A DNA stretch of 64,000 bases from positions 1-64,000 of the forward strand of contig JABJKS010000057.1 in NCBI GenBank assembly GCA_018660265.1, given 5' to 3'. Below the pieces are notes generated by a model. It had not been told where the DNA came from. It saw only the letters and a program-made list of their open reading frames with translations, and made no database searches. Shown here one piece after another: positions 55,277-64,000 of this stretch. This stretch comes from Rhodospirillaceae bacterium (lineage in GTDB: Bacteria > Pseudomonadota > Alphaproteobacteria > GCA-2731375). Within the stretch, counting starts at the first letter, position 1. Each line of letters starts with the position of its first letter. Made by a program: the position numbers and the translations under genes.

Positions 55277-55609
55277 ATGCAAAACGAGGTCCTACGCCAT
55301 GGTCCGCTACAGCTATATCCAGACCGTCATCGGGCGAATTGGAAAGGCCGGGAAGTCACCCTGACCCTGCGGGAATATGCCATTGTCGAAAAACTGGCCC
55401 AGCAACCGGGCCAGGATATGCAATACCGCAATTTATACGATCTGGTCCGCGGTTCGGGATTTTCCGCCGGCATTGGTGATGACGGCTACCAGGTTAATGT
55501 ACGCGCCTTTATCAAACGTATTCGGCGGAAATTCCGCGAAATTGATCCAAAATTCAATGCCATCGAAAACTATCCCCGTTTTGGCTACCGCTGGCGTTCC
55601 GGGAGTTAG
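55277..55609 (+). CDS. Stand-alone OmpR-type winged-helix regulator
   Basis: 110 aa that contain only the Trans_reg_C DNA-binding domain (VTLTLREYAIVEKLAQQPGQ, VRAFIKRIRRKFREIDPKFN, YPRFGYRW). There is no receiver domain and no upstream frame that could be one, so it is either a natural single-domain regulator or a truncated response regulator. Confidence 0.8.
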   Translation: MQNEVLRHGPLQLYPDRHRANWKGREVTLTLREYAIVEKLAQQPGQDMQYRNLYDLVRGSGFSAGIGDDGYQVNVRAFIKRIRRKFREIDPKFNAIENYPRFGYRWRSGS

Positions 55610-55912
55610 GTGATTCGTTTCGTGGAACGCATTTAGACAATGCCGTATGCATTTGCCTAAGCGAATTGGGTGCTACGGACGAGACGCCGAAGCGTCAGTT
55701 GGCGTATACATGACACATACGACAAATATAAAATCTTAATTAAGTCATATATATCTTATGGTTATTTATTTTTTTTAATCTAAAATATAATAGGTCATGA
55801 CAATTCATAGCGATAGAAATTGCCCTGAAATTGTCACAGTTTTGCCCACCTAATGCCCTCTTTATTAGGTCTTAATAGATCCTGCGTCGGCTAAATTGTT
55901 GAGGGCAAAATA
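55610..55912. other. AT-rich intergenic region
   Basis: About 300 bp, strongly AT-rich between 55730 and 55800, with no supportable gene. It likely holds the promoter of the 177-aa gene that follows. Confidence 0.45.
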
Positions 55913-56446
55913 TTGAAACATGACATCCGTCACCACAAAAACTATCTCCTTAAGGGTGGTTTGAGGCCGCGCCACCTGGACGAAACGGCTTTAACCACGC
56001 CGGACGGCATTGCGCCAGGGACCGACAGGAACCTGTTGGATGAATTACAGGCATTGGTCAAAAAACTGGGTGCGGCCAAGGTCTCATTGACCTTCTATCT
56101 CATTGAATTTGGCGGCCTGCCCCAACGTCTGGCCAGGCCATTGCTGGCCGAGGCTGCGGGCAGCTGCGCAATGTTGCGCCTACCTTCCGCAGATCATCAT
56201 CTGGTGATCTATCTGGGCCCCGAACCATCGATGGATACGGGCGGGTTCCTGGGCCGGCTGCGTCGCGGCTTGTCTGCGCTTGCCCCAGTAGCGCAACCAG
56301 ATTATGCCCCCGATTGCGCCTCGGATTGTATCTGGGCAGAAGTGCGCACGCTTAGCCGCTGTAATCACGACATCACAGCCCCGACCCACCTGCTGCTTGA
56401 TCTGAACGCAGCCGCGCCCAGGGTCCTTGGCCTCAGCGATTGGTAA
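55913..56446 (+). CDS. Hypothetical protein, TTG start
   Basis: 177 aa, no family recognised. GAGGG 7 nt upstream supports TTG 55913 as start. KKLGAAKVSLTFYLIEFGGL and LVIYLGPEPSMDTGGFLGRL look like a globular alpha/beta fold; no TM or signal. It precedes the racemase gene by 100 bp but shares no obvious link. Confidence 0.6.
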   Translation: MKHDIRHHKNYLLKGGLRPRHLDETALTTPDGIAPGTDRNLLDELQALVKKLGAAKVSLTFYLIEFGGLPQRLARPLLAEAAGSCAMLRLPSADHHLVIYLGPEPSMDTGGFLGRLRRGLSALAPVAQPDYAPDCASDCIWAEVRTLSRCNHDITAPTHLLLDLNAAAPRVLGLSDW

Positions 56447-56545
56447 AGGCTAGCAGACAGCGAAAACTATTAGATTTGCCCCGCCGACGGCTTCCGCTAT
56501 TCTCGTCCCAGATTTGTAATCTGGGAAATTATGAGGAGAGAGGCC

Positions 56546-57712
56546 ATGGGACCCTTGGCAGGAATGAAAATCGTTGAATTGGCGGGCATCGGACCAGTAC
56601 CGTTTTGCGGCACTTTGCTGGCCGACATGGGTGCGCAGGTCATTCGGGTGGACCGGACAGCACCATCGGGCCTTGGTATTTCGGGCAAAAACCCCGCCTA
56701 CGATGTATTGGGCCGTGGCCGCAAATCCATTTCGGTCGATCTGAAAAGCCCCGAAGGTGTGGAAACAGTGCTGCGCCTGGTGGAAAGCGCCGATGCGGTG
56801 CTGGAAGGCTTCCGCCCCGGGGTGACCGAACGTCTTGGTCTGGGCCCCGATGTCTGCATGGCGCGGAACGAAAAAATCGTCTACGGCCGGATGACCGGCT
56901 GGGGACAGGATGGCCCCATCAGCCATGCCGCGGGCCACGACATCAACTATATCGCCCTTTCAGGCGTGCTCTATTCCTGCGGCACCAAGGACAGCGGCCC
57001 CGTACCGCCGTTGAACCTGACGGGCGATTTCGGTGGTGGTGCCATGTTCCTGGCCTTCGGCGTCGTCTCTGCCCTTTGGGAAGCGCAGCGTTCGGGCAAG
57101 GGCCAGGTGGTTGATACGTCTATGTTGGAAGGTTCCGCCTATTTAATGCTGCCTATTTACGGCATGCATGGGTCGGGCTTTTGGTCTGATGATCGGGGCA
57201 CGAATATCCTCGACACCGGCGCGCCCTTTTATGGCACCTATGAAACATCTGACGGCAAACATGTCTCCATCGGATCTATCGAGCCGAAATTCTATGAGGA
57301 ACTATTGCAAAAAACCGGCATGGACAAAATGAACCTGCCGCCGCAAATGGACAGAGACACCTGGCCGGACGTGATCGAGATCTACAAAAAGGTCTTCAAA
57401 ACCAAGACCCGTGATGAATGGTGCGAGATTATGGAAGGCTCGGACATCTGTTTTGCCCCCGTCCTGTCCATGTCGGAAGCCCCCAGTCATCCGCAAAACA
57501 CAGCCCGGGACAGCTTTGTTGAAGTCGCGGGCGTGACCCAACCGGGACCGGCCCCGAAATTCTCCCGCACCCAGGCAGCAGCCGGTGGCCCGCCCCCGTC
57601 TTTGGGCCAGGACAGCACGGAAGGTTTGGCGGAATGGGGTTTCTCGGAAGGCGAAATCGCAACGTTGCTAGAATCCGGGGCCGTCGTCCAGACGGAGCCT
57701 TACCAGGGCTAG
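56546..57712 (+). CDS. Alpha-methylacyl-CoA racemase-like CoA transferase family protein
   Basis: 388 aa. VELAGIGPVPFCGTLLADMG, VLEGFRPGVTERLGLGP, GHDINYIALSGVLYS and LTGDFGGGAMFLAFGVVSAL are the AMACR version of the CaiB fold, with His and Asp at the positions used in alpha-proton exchange. Inverts the 2-methyl centre of branched acyl-CoAs. AGGAGA precedes ATG 56546. A strong terminator follows. Confidence 0.88.
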   Translation: MGPLAGMKIVELAGIGPVPFCGTLLADMGAQVIRVDRTAPSGLGISGKNPAYDVLGRGRKSISVDLKSPEGVETVLRLVESADAVLEGFRPGVTERLGLGPDVCMARNEKIVYGRMTGWGQDGPISHAAGHDINYIALSGVLYSCGTKDSGPVPPLNLTGDFGGGAMFLAFGVVSALWEAQRSGKGQVVDTSMLEGSAYLMLPIYGMHGSGFWSDDRGTNILDTGAPFYGTYETSDGKHVSIGSIEPKFYEELLQKTGMDKMNLPPQMDRDTWPDVIEIYKKVFKTKTRDEWCEIMEGSDICFAPVLSMSEAPSHPQNTARDSFVEVAGVTQPGPAPKFSRTQAAAGGPPPSLGQDSTEGLAEWGFSEGEIATLLESGAVVQTEPYQG

Positions 57713-57724
57713 CTAACAGACCAA

Positions 57725-57769
57725 GACCACCGCTGCTTTCTTTGCGAAGCGGCGGTGGTCAATTTTTTT
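57725..57769 (+). terminator. Intrinsic terminator after the racemase gene
   Basis: 14-bp stem gaccaccgctgctt / aagcggcggtggtc (one G-T pair) with an 8-nt loop and then aattttttt. Classic factor-independent form; it ends only 20 bp before the next start codon. Confidence 0.93.
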
Positions 57770-57788
57770 GTCGGGTTGGGAGCAGACG

Positions 57789-59405
57789 ATGAGCACGGAC
57801 CGTGACGACAACAACGACGGCACTGACAGCACTGACAGCACTGACAGCAATGGGCGGGCCCTGTTGCAGATCATTGAAGATGCCCGCACAGCCGTGTTGG
57901 ATGAAGGTCGCCCCGAGGCGGTGGAACGTCAGCACAAGCACGGTAAATATACGGCGCGGGAGCGGATCGCGAAAATTTCCGATACCGATAGCTTTATGGA
58001 GGCAGGCAGCCTGGTAGAGCCTATTCGAGATACCGGCTTCAACGAAGGATTGGTCGCCCCCGCCGACGGCGTTATCACCGGCAGTGCCTTGATCGACAAC
58101 CGCCCGGTCAGAATATTGTCTCACGATTATACGGTTTTGGGGGGCAGTACGGGCAAACATGGTTCCGCCAAGGCCAACCGCAGCATCAAACTTGCCGCCG
58201 AACATGGTCAGCCCCTGGTCGCCTTGTTGGAAGGCGGCGGCCATCGTATTCAGGACGGCCAGGATTCACGTCATTTCGCAGGTGCCGGGCCTGTGTTCCA
58301 GCTATTGGCGCGCAATTCCGGCTGGGTGCCCATGGCCATGGCCATGCTGGGCCAGGGCTTTGCCGGGCCGACGAATTACACAGCATTGGCTGATTTTGTC
58401 GTCATGGTCCGGGGCGGCTCTACCATGGGCATGGCGGGCCCGGCGCTGGTCAAGGCTGGTCTGGGCGAAGATATCTCCAAAGAAGACCTGGGCGGGGCCG
58501 CAAAACAGGCAGACCGTTATGGCCTGGCCGATCTGGCGGTTGCGACGGAAGACGAGGCCATGGCCGCCGTCCGCCGCTTCCTCTCTTACCTGCCATCGAA
58601 TGCCCGGGAACCTCTACCCATTGTCCCAACCGATGACCCGGTCAACCGAACCGAAGAAGACCTGCTGGATATCATTCCCGCCAGCCCGCGCAAATATTAC
58701 GACGTGCGCAAGATCATTGAACTGATCGCCGACAAAGGCAGTGTGTTTGAGAAAAAGCCCACCTACGCCCGCAACATGGTGACGTCTTTTGCCCGCCTGA
58801 ATGGCCGCCCGGTCGGTTTTTTTGCCAACCAGTCCCGGCATCTGGCCGGTATGCTGGATGTGAAGGCCTGTGAAAAAGCTTCGCACTTCATTGCCCTCTG
58901 CGATGCTTACGGTCTCCCCCTGATCTCGCTGATCGACGTGCCGGGTTTTGCCATTGGCTCCGAGGCGGAGAAAAGCGGCCTGGGGCGTAGGTCAGGCCGT
59001 TTGATGTTCGAACTGGGCCAGGCCCGCGTGCCCTTTGTCTCCATTGTCCTGCGCAAGGGTTATGGCGGCGGCTATTACGCCATGGGCGGTGGTCAGGCGT
59101 TTGAGGCCGATGGTGCCTTTGCCTGGCCGACGGCCGAGATTTGCGCCATGTCCGTTGAAGGCTCTGTCGATGTGGCCTATCGCCGGGATTATGAAAATGC
59201 GGAAGACCCCGCCGCCCGTCGGCAAGAATTGATCGATATTTTCAAAAGCCAGCTGGGTGCCCGCCGTGCTGCGGAAGGCTTCGGTATTGACGAGGTGATC
59301 GACCCGCGGCAAACCCGCGCCGTGCTGTGCAATACTTTTGATAGATGCCCGGCAAGGCGGCCTGATAAGCATCCGCCCCGGATCCGGCCCATTTCACCAA
59401 TCTAG
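57789..59405 (+). CDS. Acyl-CoA carboxyltransferase (PccB/AccD-type)
   Basis: 538 aa. HGKYTARERIAKI, GGSTGKHGSAKANRSIKLA, GGGHRIQDGQD and FFANQSRHLAGMLDVKACEK fit a biotin-dependent carboxyltransferase fused N+C halves. No biotin carboxylase lies next to it; it could use MccA or a distant subunit. N-terminus carries three in-frame 9-bp actgacagc repeats (57822-57848) coding TDS. Substrate uncertain. C-terminal ~15 residues are Pro/Arg-rich. Confidence 0.87.
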   Translation: MSTDRDDNNDGTDSTDSTDSNGRALLQIIEDARTAVLDEGRPEAVERQHKHGKYTARERIAKISDTDSFMEAGSLVEPIRDTGFNEGLVAPADGVITGSALIDNRPVRILSHDYTVLGGSTGKHGSAKANRSIKLAAEHGQPLVALLEGGGHRIQDGQDSRHFAGAGPVFQLLARNSGWVPMAMAMLGQGFAGPTNYTALADFVVMVRGGSTMGMAGPALVKAGLGEDISKEDLGGAAKQADRYGLADLAVATEDEAMAAVRRFLSYLPSNAREPLPIVPTDDPVNRTEEDLLDIIPASPRKYYDVRKIIELIADKGSVFEKKPTYARNMVTSFARLNGRPVGFFANQSRHLAGMLDVKACEKASHFIALCDAYGLPLISLIDVPGFAIGSEAEKSGLGRRSGRLMFELGQARVPFVSIVLRKGYGGGYYAMGGGQAFEADGAFAWPTAEICAMSVEGSVDVAYRRDYENAEDPAARRQELIDIFKSQLGARRAAEGFGIDEVIDPRQTRAVLCNTFDRCPARRPDKHPPRIRPISPI

Positions 59406-59420
59406 TTTGAGGAGTTTCGT

Positions 59421-60206
59421 ATGTCACTGAATGGAAGAGTTGCCCTTGTGACTGGCGCGGGGCGCGGTATTGGCCGCGCAATCGCCATTGCCCTGGCCAA
59501 GGACGGTGCCGACGTCGCCGTCAACTATCGCCGGGACGAGGAGTCTGCCCGCTCTGCCGTGGCTGAGATTGAGGCAGCCGGGGGCAAGGCACAGGCCTAT
59601 AAGGGCTCTGTCGATAATTTAGCGGACGTTACGGCCATGGTGGCTGAAATTGGCCGCGATATGGGCAAGATCGGCATTCTGGTCAACAACGCCGGTATCG
59701 CCAGCCGGGGGCAATCAGTTGCCGATACGGAGCCGGCGGAGATGGAGCGTGTGGTGGGCGTGCATGCCTTTGGCCCCTACTATCTGTCAAAGCTGGTGAT
59801 CCCCATGATGCGGGAGCTGGATCGTGGCGATATCGTCATGATCTCCTCGGTCGCCACCGACAGTTATGCCGCCTATGGCAGCCCCTACGCCATGGGCAAG
59901 GCCGCCCAGGAAGCCCTGGTCTATACCCTGGCGAAGGAGGAGCATATGAATAACATCCGCACCAATATCGTCGCCCCTCCTCTGGTCGAGACCGACATGG
60001 GCCGCCGCCTGGTCAAGGCCCGATCAGGCATTGAGGATCTGCGGGAGCTGGATGCGGGCATGCCGTTCGGACATGTCTGCCAACCCGATGATATTGCCAA
60101 TGCGGTGCGTTATCTGGTTTCGGACCTGAACACATATGTCAACGGCCAACGCATCGCCGTGGACGGCGGCGGCAGCGCCTCGGCCCCGGCCTTCGCCACG
60201 CGGTAA
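59421..60206 (+). CDS. SDR-family oxidoreductase (FabG-like)
   Basis: 261 aa. ALVTGAGRGIGRAIAIALAK, NNAGIAS and the catalytic YAMGK (Tyr-Lys, with Ser in ISSVATDS) are intact. Predicted 3-oxoacyl or hydroxyacyl-CoA/ACP reductase. 15 bp after the carboxyltransferase gene, likely co-transcribed. Confidence 0.92.
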   Translation: MSLNGRVALVTGAGRGIGRAIAIALAKDGADVAVNYRRDEESARSAVAEIEAAGGKAQAYKGSVDNLADVTAMVAEIGRDMGKIGILVNNAGIASRGQSVADTEPAEMERVVGVHAFGPYYLSKLVIPMMRELDRGDIVMISSVATDSYAAYGSPYAMGKAAQEALVYTLAKEEHMNNIRTNIVAPPLVETDMGRRLVKARSGIEDLRELDAGMPFGHVCQPDDIANAVRYLVSDLNTYVNGQRIAVDGGGSASAPAFATR

Positions 60207-60410
60207 CCCCGGAAGCGCACTGGAGTGTGTCGCGGCGGCGTTGGCGGTTTTCCTCGCCCATAGGTATGGCCACGATAACCAGCATTGTCCGCATTGATAC
60301 GGCCTCTCAATTCGTCTCGGCAAAGCATAGCCTTGTGCAACGATGGGCGTTCACCTAGTTAATACCTATAGGTAATCCCAGCGTATCGCCAATGTCGGAA
60401 AGATAGATCA

Positions 60411-60941
60411 ATGGCCAAGACACCTTCCAAAACCCTCGTCATCACATTCATTGCCGATGACCGGCCGGGCCTTGTCGAACGGCTGTCTGAGGTTGTCAGC
60501 AATGCGGGCGGCAATTGGCTGGAAAGCCGCATGGCGCGGTTGGCGGCGAAATTTGCCGGCATCGCGCGGGTCGAGATTGAGGCCGGGAAGACCGCCGCCC
60601 TTAGGGACGCATTGGCGGCATTGGAAGCGGATGGCTTTACCCTGAATATCGAAGGTGCCGCTGCGGAAATCTCACCGGGAGGGACGGTCTTTAATCTGGA
60701 ACTTCTGGGGCCGGATCAGCCGGGAATTGTGCGTGATATAACCGGGTGTCTGTCCGAACGCGGGGTCAGTGTGGAAGAGATGGAAACCAACCTGCAACGG
60801 GCACCCATGGGCGGGGATATGCTGTTTCAGGCCCAGGCCCGCGTCCGCCTGCCCGCCGGGTTAGGCGAGGAAGATCTGCGCGATGCACTGGAGGCCCTGG
60901 CCGGCACCTTGATGGTGGACTTAGACTTGCGTGAAGGTTAA
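60411..60941 (+). CDS. ACT-domain protein, glycine cleavage regulator (GcvR-like)
   Basis: 176 aa with two ACT domains: TFIADDRPGLVERLSEVVSN and LELLGPDQPGIVRDITGCLS. GcvR-type proteins sense glycine and control the glycine cleavage genes, but no gcv gene is nearby. DNA-binding partner is not visible. Confidence 0.85.
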   Translation: MAKTPSKTLVITFIADDRPGLVERLSEVVSNAGGNWLESRMARLAAKFAGIARVEIEAGKTAALRDALAALEADGFTLNIEGAAAEISPGGTVFNLELLGPDQPGIVRDITGCLSERGVSVEEMETNLQRAPMGGDMLFQAQARVRLPAGLGEEDLRDALEALAGTLMVDLDLREG

Positions 60942-61071
60942 TGATCGAAATCTAAACAACTTTTATAAGATATACAGTGAACACAATCTCGTGATTTGAA
61001 AACCATTGTTTGCGCACTAACTTGTTGAAGATCATGGTTTTATTTGTACGTCCTATGGGAGTTCGTAGCTG

Positions 61072-61536
61072 ATGGCACGTCCGCCTCTGCCCCCCTTCAA
61101 TGCCGAAACGGCAGCACAAAAAGTACGCCTGGCAGAGGATGGCTGGAACAGCCGTGATCCTGTTCGCGTTGCCCAGGCTTACACGACCGATAGCCAATGG
61201 CGCAACCGGTCGGAGTTCTTGCAGGGCCGCAACTTAATTGAAGCCTTCCTGTTCCGTAAATGGACCAAAGAACTGGATTATCGTTTGATCAAGGAACTGT
61301 GGGCCTTTCATGAAAACAGAATAGCCGTGCGGTTCGCCTATGAATGGCACGACGACGGCGGCCATTGGTTCCGTTCTTACGGCAATGAAAATTGGGAGTT
61401 TGATGTTGAAGGCCTGATGAGCCGCCGCATCGCCTCGATCAATGATCTGCCAATCGTCGAGGCAACCCGAAAATTCCATTGGCCCCTCGGCAGCCGCCCG
61501 GATGACCACCCAAGTTTGTCGGAACTGGACTTGTAG
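61072..61536 (+). CDS. DUF1348 / NTF2-like protein
   Basis: 154 aa. [20 protein letters not shown] and [20 protein letters not shown] match DUF1348 of the NTF2 fold. Function unknown. Convergent with the 3-hydroxyacyl-CoA dehydrogenase gene, 2 bp apart. Confidence 0.9.
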   Translation: MARPPLPPFNAETAAQKVRLAEDGWNSRDPVRVAQAYTTDSQWRNRSEFLQGRNLIEAFLFRKWTKELDYRLIKELWAFHENRIAVRFAYEWHDDGGHWFRSYGNENWEFDVEGLMSRRIASINDLPIVEATRKFHWPLGSRPDDHPSLSELDL

Positions 61537-61538
61537 GC

Positions 61539-62525
61539 CTAATCCGCCTTGCCGGGCGGAGGCAGAAGGTCCAGATGTTGAAACAACGAGACGAAACGCG
61601 CCATCTGGTCACGTTGGTAGGCCGGAACATCCATGGCTTCAAAATCGTAAAAGCCCTTGCCGTCCCGCAAGCCACGGCGGCCCTGTTCCATGTTATCAAG
61701 CACGTTCTGGGGTGAATTGTATCGGTCGGAGCCCAGGTTTTGCGCCAGGTAGCGGGAGGCATGATAAAGGATATCGCCGCCGCCAACGTCGACAAATTCC
61801 AGCAGCCCCATAGTCGAATACCGTGGCCCGAAGCCGGTGCGGATGGCTTTATCAATATCCGCCGCCGATGCCACGCCTTCTTCAACCATGCGGGCAGCTT
61901 CGTTCATGGCCACTGCCTGAATGCGCGGGATGATATAACCCGGCGTGGGCGCGCAGACCACGGGCACTTTGCCAATCCCTTCCAAGACACGGCGCACCGT
62001 ATCGACAACGTCGTCACGGGTGGCAGCACCGGGGCTGACCTCCACCAGTGGGATCAGATAGGCCGGGTTCAGCCAATGGGCATTCAAAAACCTCTCGGGC
62101 CTATCCACGAATGCGGCCAGCTTATCCACGGGCAAGGTTGAGGTGGTGGAGGCAATGATCGCCGCCGCACCTACGACTTCCTTGAGTGCGGCAAAGGCAG
62201 CCTCCTTCGCTTCCATGGTCTCGGTCACGCCCTCAAAAATCAAATCAGCATCACCTAATTCAGACAGATCAGCGGTGAAATGAATGCGCGCCAGCATGGC
62301 CGGGATCAAGGCACCATCAAAGGCTCCGAATTCGGCCAGGGTTTTCAGATTACCCTCTATTTCAGCCCGTGCAGCGGTCAATAAGGTTTCATGCTCAGCC
62401 GCTCTGCGTGGCTTTACATCCGCCAAGGTGACCCGATAGCCGGCATAGGCAAAGACATGGGCGATGCCCCGGCCCATGCGCCCGGCACCAATGGCCGCAA
62501 CATGCTTTATGACATCGTCCGCCAT
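61539..62525 (-). CDS. 3-Hydroxyacyl-CoA dehydrogenase family protein
   Basis: 328 aa. AAIGAGRMGRGIAHVFAYAG is the NAD motif; STTSTLPVDKLAAF, HWLNPAYLIPLVEVSPG and PGYIIPRIQAVAMNEAARMV give the catalytic His/Glu region. Oxidises 3-hydroxyacyl-CoA or a short hydroxyacid. ATG 62525 overlaps the stop of the opine dehydrogenase-like gene (ATGA); a longer frame upstream is shadow. Confidence 0.9.
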   Translation of the reverse strand: MADDVIKHVAAIGAGRMGRGIAHVFAYAGYRVTLADVKPRRAAEHETLLTAARAEIEGNLKTLAEFGAFDGALIPAMLARIHFTADLSELGDADLIFEGVTETMEAKEAAFAALKEVVGAAAIIASTTSTLPVDKLAAFVDRPERFLNAHWLNPAYLIPLVEVSPGAATRDDVVDTVRRVLEGIGKVPVVCAPTPGYIIPRIQAVAMNEAARMVEEGVASAADIDKAIRTGFGPRYSTMGLLEFVDVGGGDILYHASRYLAQNLGSDRYNSPQNVLDNMEQGRRGLRDGKGFYDFEAMDVPAYQRDQMARFVSLFQHLDLLPPPGKAD

Positions 62526-63610
62526 CAGGCTTCCCCATCCCGCAACATGGTTGTCAATGCGCCCCGGTCCAACTGATCCAGGCCCAGGCCTTCCCAACTG
62601 CGGCGACCATGGCGGAAGTCTTCGGCACAAATGGCGCTGCCCATTGCCAATAACCCCTTGGCGATGGGACAGGGCACCCCGGCCCAATCGGCAAGCGAAA
62701 CCATCAGGGCCAAACCCATGGCCACGTCCTCGCGCATATAACGATGGCTGTGCAGGTCAATATGCTCCCGCCAATCACCTGAATCCGTCAATTGCTCGTG
62801 GGCCGCGTTGCCATACATCCATTCGGGCCCGGCATCGTCGTAATGATCCTTGAGGGGAAAATGCGGCCCGCCATAACCCATGGCCTCCCGCAGGGTGACC
62901 CGTTCTGCATCCAAGGCATCAGTGACCGCGCGAATAGCGGGTTGGGTGCCTTCGTTGTGGATATCCCAAGTGTCAAAATGCTGCATCGGTCCCGCGTTCA
63001 TTAAAATCAACGGCGGATGAATAATCGGACCCGCATTCATCAAGGCCGCGTCCAGGGCATCCGCCACGGGCTCAATAGAGGGAAAGGCTTTTGACGCCAG
63101 GGCTAGCGCATGATCAGACAGACGCGCGGGATAAACGCCCGAGGGCAGCCGTGTGGCGCGGGCAGAAATGGCAATAGTATCCGGCGAGCGTAACCGCGCC
63201 AGATAGGGCAGCGTGCCGGATTCTACGAACGAAATGTCCGCATCATTGCCGTGCCGGCGGATAATCCGGGCCATGGGGATAGCGCTTAAAGTGCCGGGGG
63301 GAATGAATAGTACCTGGCCGTCCTGCAGATGCGGTGCAAGGGTCCCGGCCAAGTCTTCCAGGGCCGGTGCCGGCAATGGCGCGACGATCAACTCTGCGCC
63401 CGCCAGCGCCTCTCCCACATCGTCGGTGACCAGATGCAGGGGCACCGCGCGCTCACCCACCGCGTCGATCAAGCGGATCGCACCGGCATCCTTAATCGCA
63501 GAGAGGGCAGCACCATCGCGACGCCAGAACCTAACCTCGTGTCCTTGATCAGACAGGTCCGCAGCCACCGCATGACAGCCATGGCCGCCGCCGATTACGG
63601 CGATTTTCAT
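62525..63610 (-). CDS. NAD(P)-binding octopine/opine dehydrogenase-family protein
   Basis: 361 aa. KIAVIGGGHGCHAVAADLSD is the Rossmann motif; NAGPIIHPPLILMNAGPM and GYGGPHFPLKDHYDD match the Octopine_DH C-terminal domain with the catalytic His. Reductive condensation of an amino acid with an oxoacid, or the reverse, is expected. ATG 63610 is the last of three near-identical CCAATGAAAA copies. Confidence 0.85.
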   Translation of the reverse strand: MKIAVIGGGHGCHAVAADLSDQGHEVRFWRRDGAALSAIKDAGAIRLIDAVGERAVPLHLVTDDVGEALAGAELIVAPLPAPALEDLAGTLAPHLQDGQVLFIPPGTLSAIPMARIIRRHGNDADISFVESGTLPYLARLRSPDTIAISARATRLPSGVYPARLSDHALALASKAFPSIEPVADALDAALMNAGPIIHPPLILMNAGPMQHFDTWDIHNEGTQPAIRAVTDALDAERVTLREAMGYGGPHFPLKDHYDDAGPEWMYGNAAHEQLTDSGDWREHIDLHSHRYMREDVAMGLALMVSLADWAGVPCPIAKGLLAMGSAICAEDFRHGRRSWEGLGLDQLDRGALTTMLRDGEA

Positions 63611-63648
63611 TGGCAATTTTTCATTGGCGGGTTTTCATTGTTGCATTC

Positions 63649-64000
63649 TCATGGTTCAATCCAATGCTGCAACTGTGGGCCATAGGCAAACAGACCCGGT
63701 GTACCGCCCGTATGCACGAACAGAACATTGCTATCCGCCGCCAGGGTCCGGTTCGCCGCCAATGCCATCAGGCCGGCCATGGTCTTGCCCGTATAGGGCG
63801 GATCCAGAAACAGCCCCTCACAGCGCGCGGACAGGACAATGGCATCCGCCGTCGCCGGGTTCATCTGGCCATAGCCGGGTGCCAGGACCCCATCAAATAG
63901 CTTAATATCCTGATCCGAGACAACCTCTTTCATCTCGAGCATAGCCGCCAGATCACGGCAATGGCCGGCAATACGCTGGCGTTGGGGTGCCTCGTTCCGG
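63649..64000 (-). CDS. D-cysteine desulfhydrase/ACC deaminase-family PLP enzyme (5' end missing)
   Basis: Only the C-terminal 116 residues are in the window; the frame runs open off the right edge. GLFLDPPYTGKTMAGLMALA and VLFVHTGGTPGLFAYG are the D-cysteine desulfhydrase end. PLP enzyme that eliminates or deaminates a D-amino acid. It is 38 bp upstream of the opine dehydrogenase gene, so the three minus-strand genes may form an amino-acid unit. Confidence 0.85.
   Translation of the reverse strand, partial: RNEAPQRQRIAGHCRDLAAMLEMKEVVSDQDIKLFDGVLAPGYGQMNPATADAIVLSARCEGLFLDPPYTGKTMAGLMALAANRTLAADSNVLFVHTGGTPGLFAYGPQLQHWIEP

Overview
The window comes from a motile alphaproteobacterium, most likely a marine or Rhodospirillales-type lineage. 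The support is a flagellin-flbT-flaF block, a sigma-54 type flagellin promoter, a znuC-znuB-zur operon, PagL, a CoxD/CoxE-type ATPase pair, REP-like palindromes common in that class, and a very high density of acyl-CoA, CoA-transferase and branched-chain amino acid catabolic genes. GC content looks to be in the mid to high fifties by eye; it was not computed. No rRNA, tRNA or CRISPR array was found. No 16S or marker-gene comparison was possible, so the taxonomy is inference.

Layout. 0-15 kb: patatin-like esterase, gamma-glutamyltransferase-like protein, glpD, then anmK/tyrS divergent, a very long YhdP/AsmA-like protein, an aldehyde dehydrogenase, a pyrophosphate-type phosphofructokinase, an HMG-CoA lyase, a small flagellar rod-like protein and an MlaC-like protein. 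15-24 kb: a minus-strand run (CoA transferase, amidase, ETF-beta-type lysine methyltransferase, TrpB2, methylcrotonyl-CoA carboxylase beta and alpha) which together with the nearby HMG-CoA lyase points to leucine/isovalerate breakdown. 24-31 kb: EamA transporter, secreted nuclease, PagL, two acyl-CoA dehydrogenases either side of a 61-bp palindrome, and a MoxR/VWA (CoxD/CoxE-like) pair. 31-44 kb: a REP-rich accessory stretch holding a frameshifted higA, two selenocysteine-containing GrdB/PrdB-like genes, an LLM flavin oxidoreductase, two tandem DUF2817 (M14-like) peptidases, another acyl-CoA dehydrogenase, a CoA transferase, a VOC protein, a decayed IS110-family element sitting inside a REP palindrome, and a 3-hydroxyisobutyrate dehydrogenase-like gene. 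44-50 kb: flaF, flbT, flagellin and, divergently, a large TPR-O-GlcNAc-transferase-type enzyme. 50-56 kb: an orphan ParA pair, a sulfotransferase, zur-znuB-znuC with tandem operator repeats, a cytochrome c and small unknowns. 56-64 kb: AMACR-like racemase, carboxyltransferase, SDR, GcvR-like ACT protein, 3-hydroxyacyl-CoA dehydrogenase, opine dehydrogenase-like protein and a truncated D-cysteine desulfhydrase.

The main discovery is the pair of selenoprotein genes at 33073-33888 and 38511-39482. Each looks like two ORFs split by a stop, but the stop is an in-frame TGA at the same place in both (just before a HQTV motif). Reading continues in frame into a homologous C-terminal half, and each TGA is followed after exactly 5 nt by a bulged hairpin of matching architecture that fits a bacterial SECIS. 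They belong to the glycine/sarcosine/betaine/D-proline reductase selenoprotein B superfamily, known best from anaerobic clostridia. Here they sit with an FMN-type LLM oxidoreductase, CoA transferase, VOC protein, acyl-CoA dehydrogenases and two M14-like amidohydrolases, which suggests an uncharacterised selenium-dependent catabolic pathway in what looks like an aerobic heterotroph. An ORF caller that treats TGA only as stop would break both genes.
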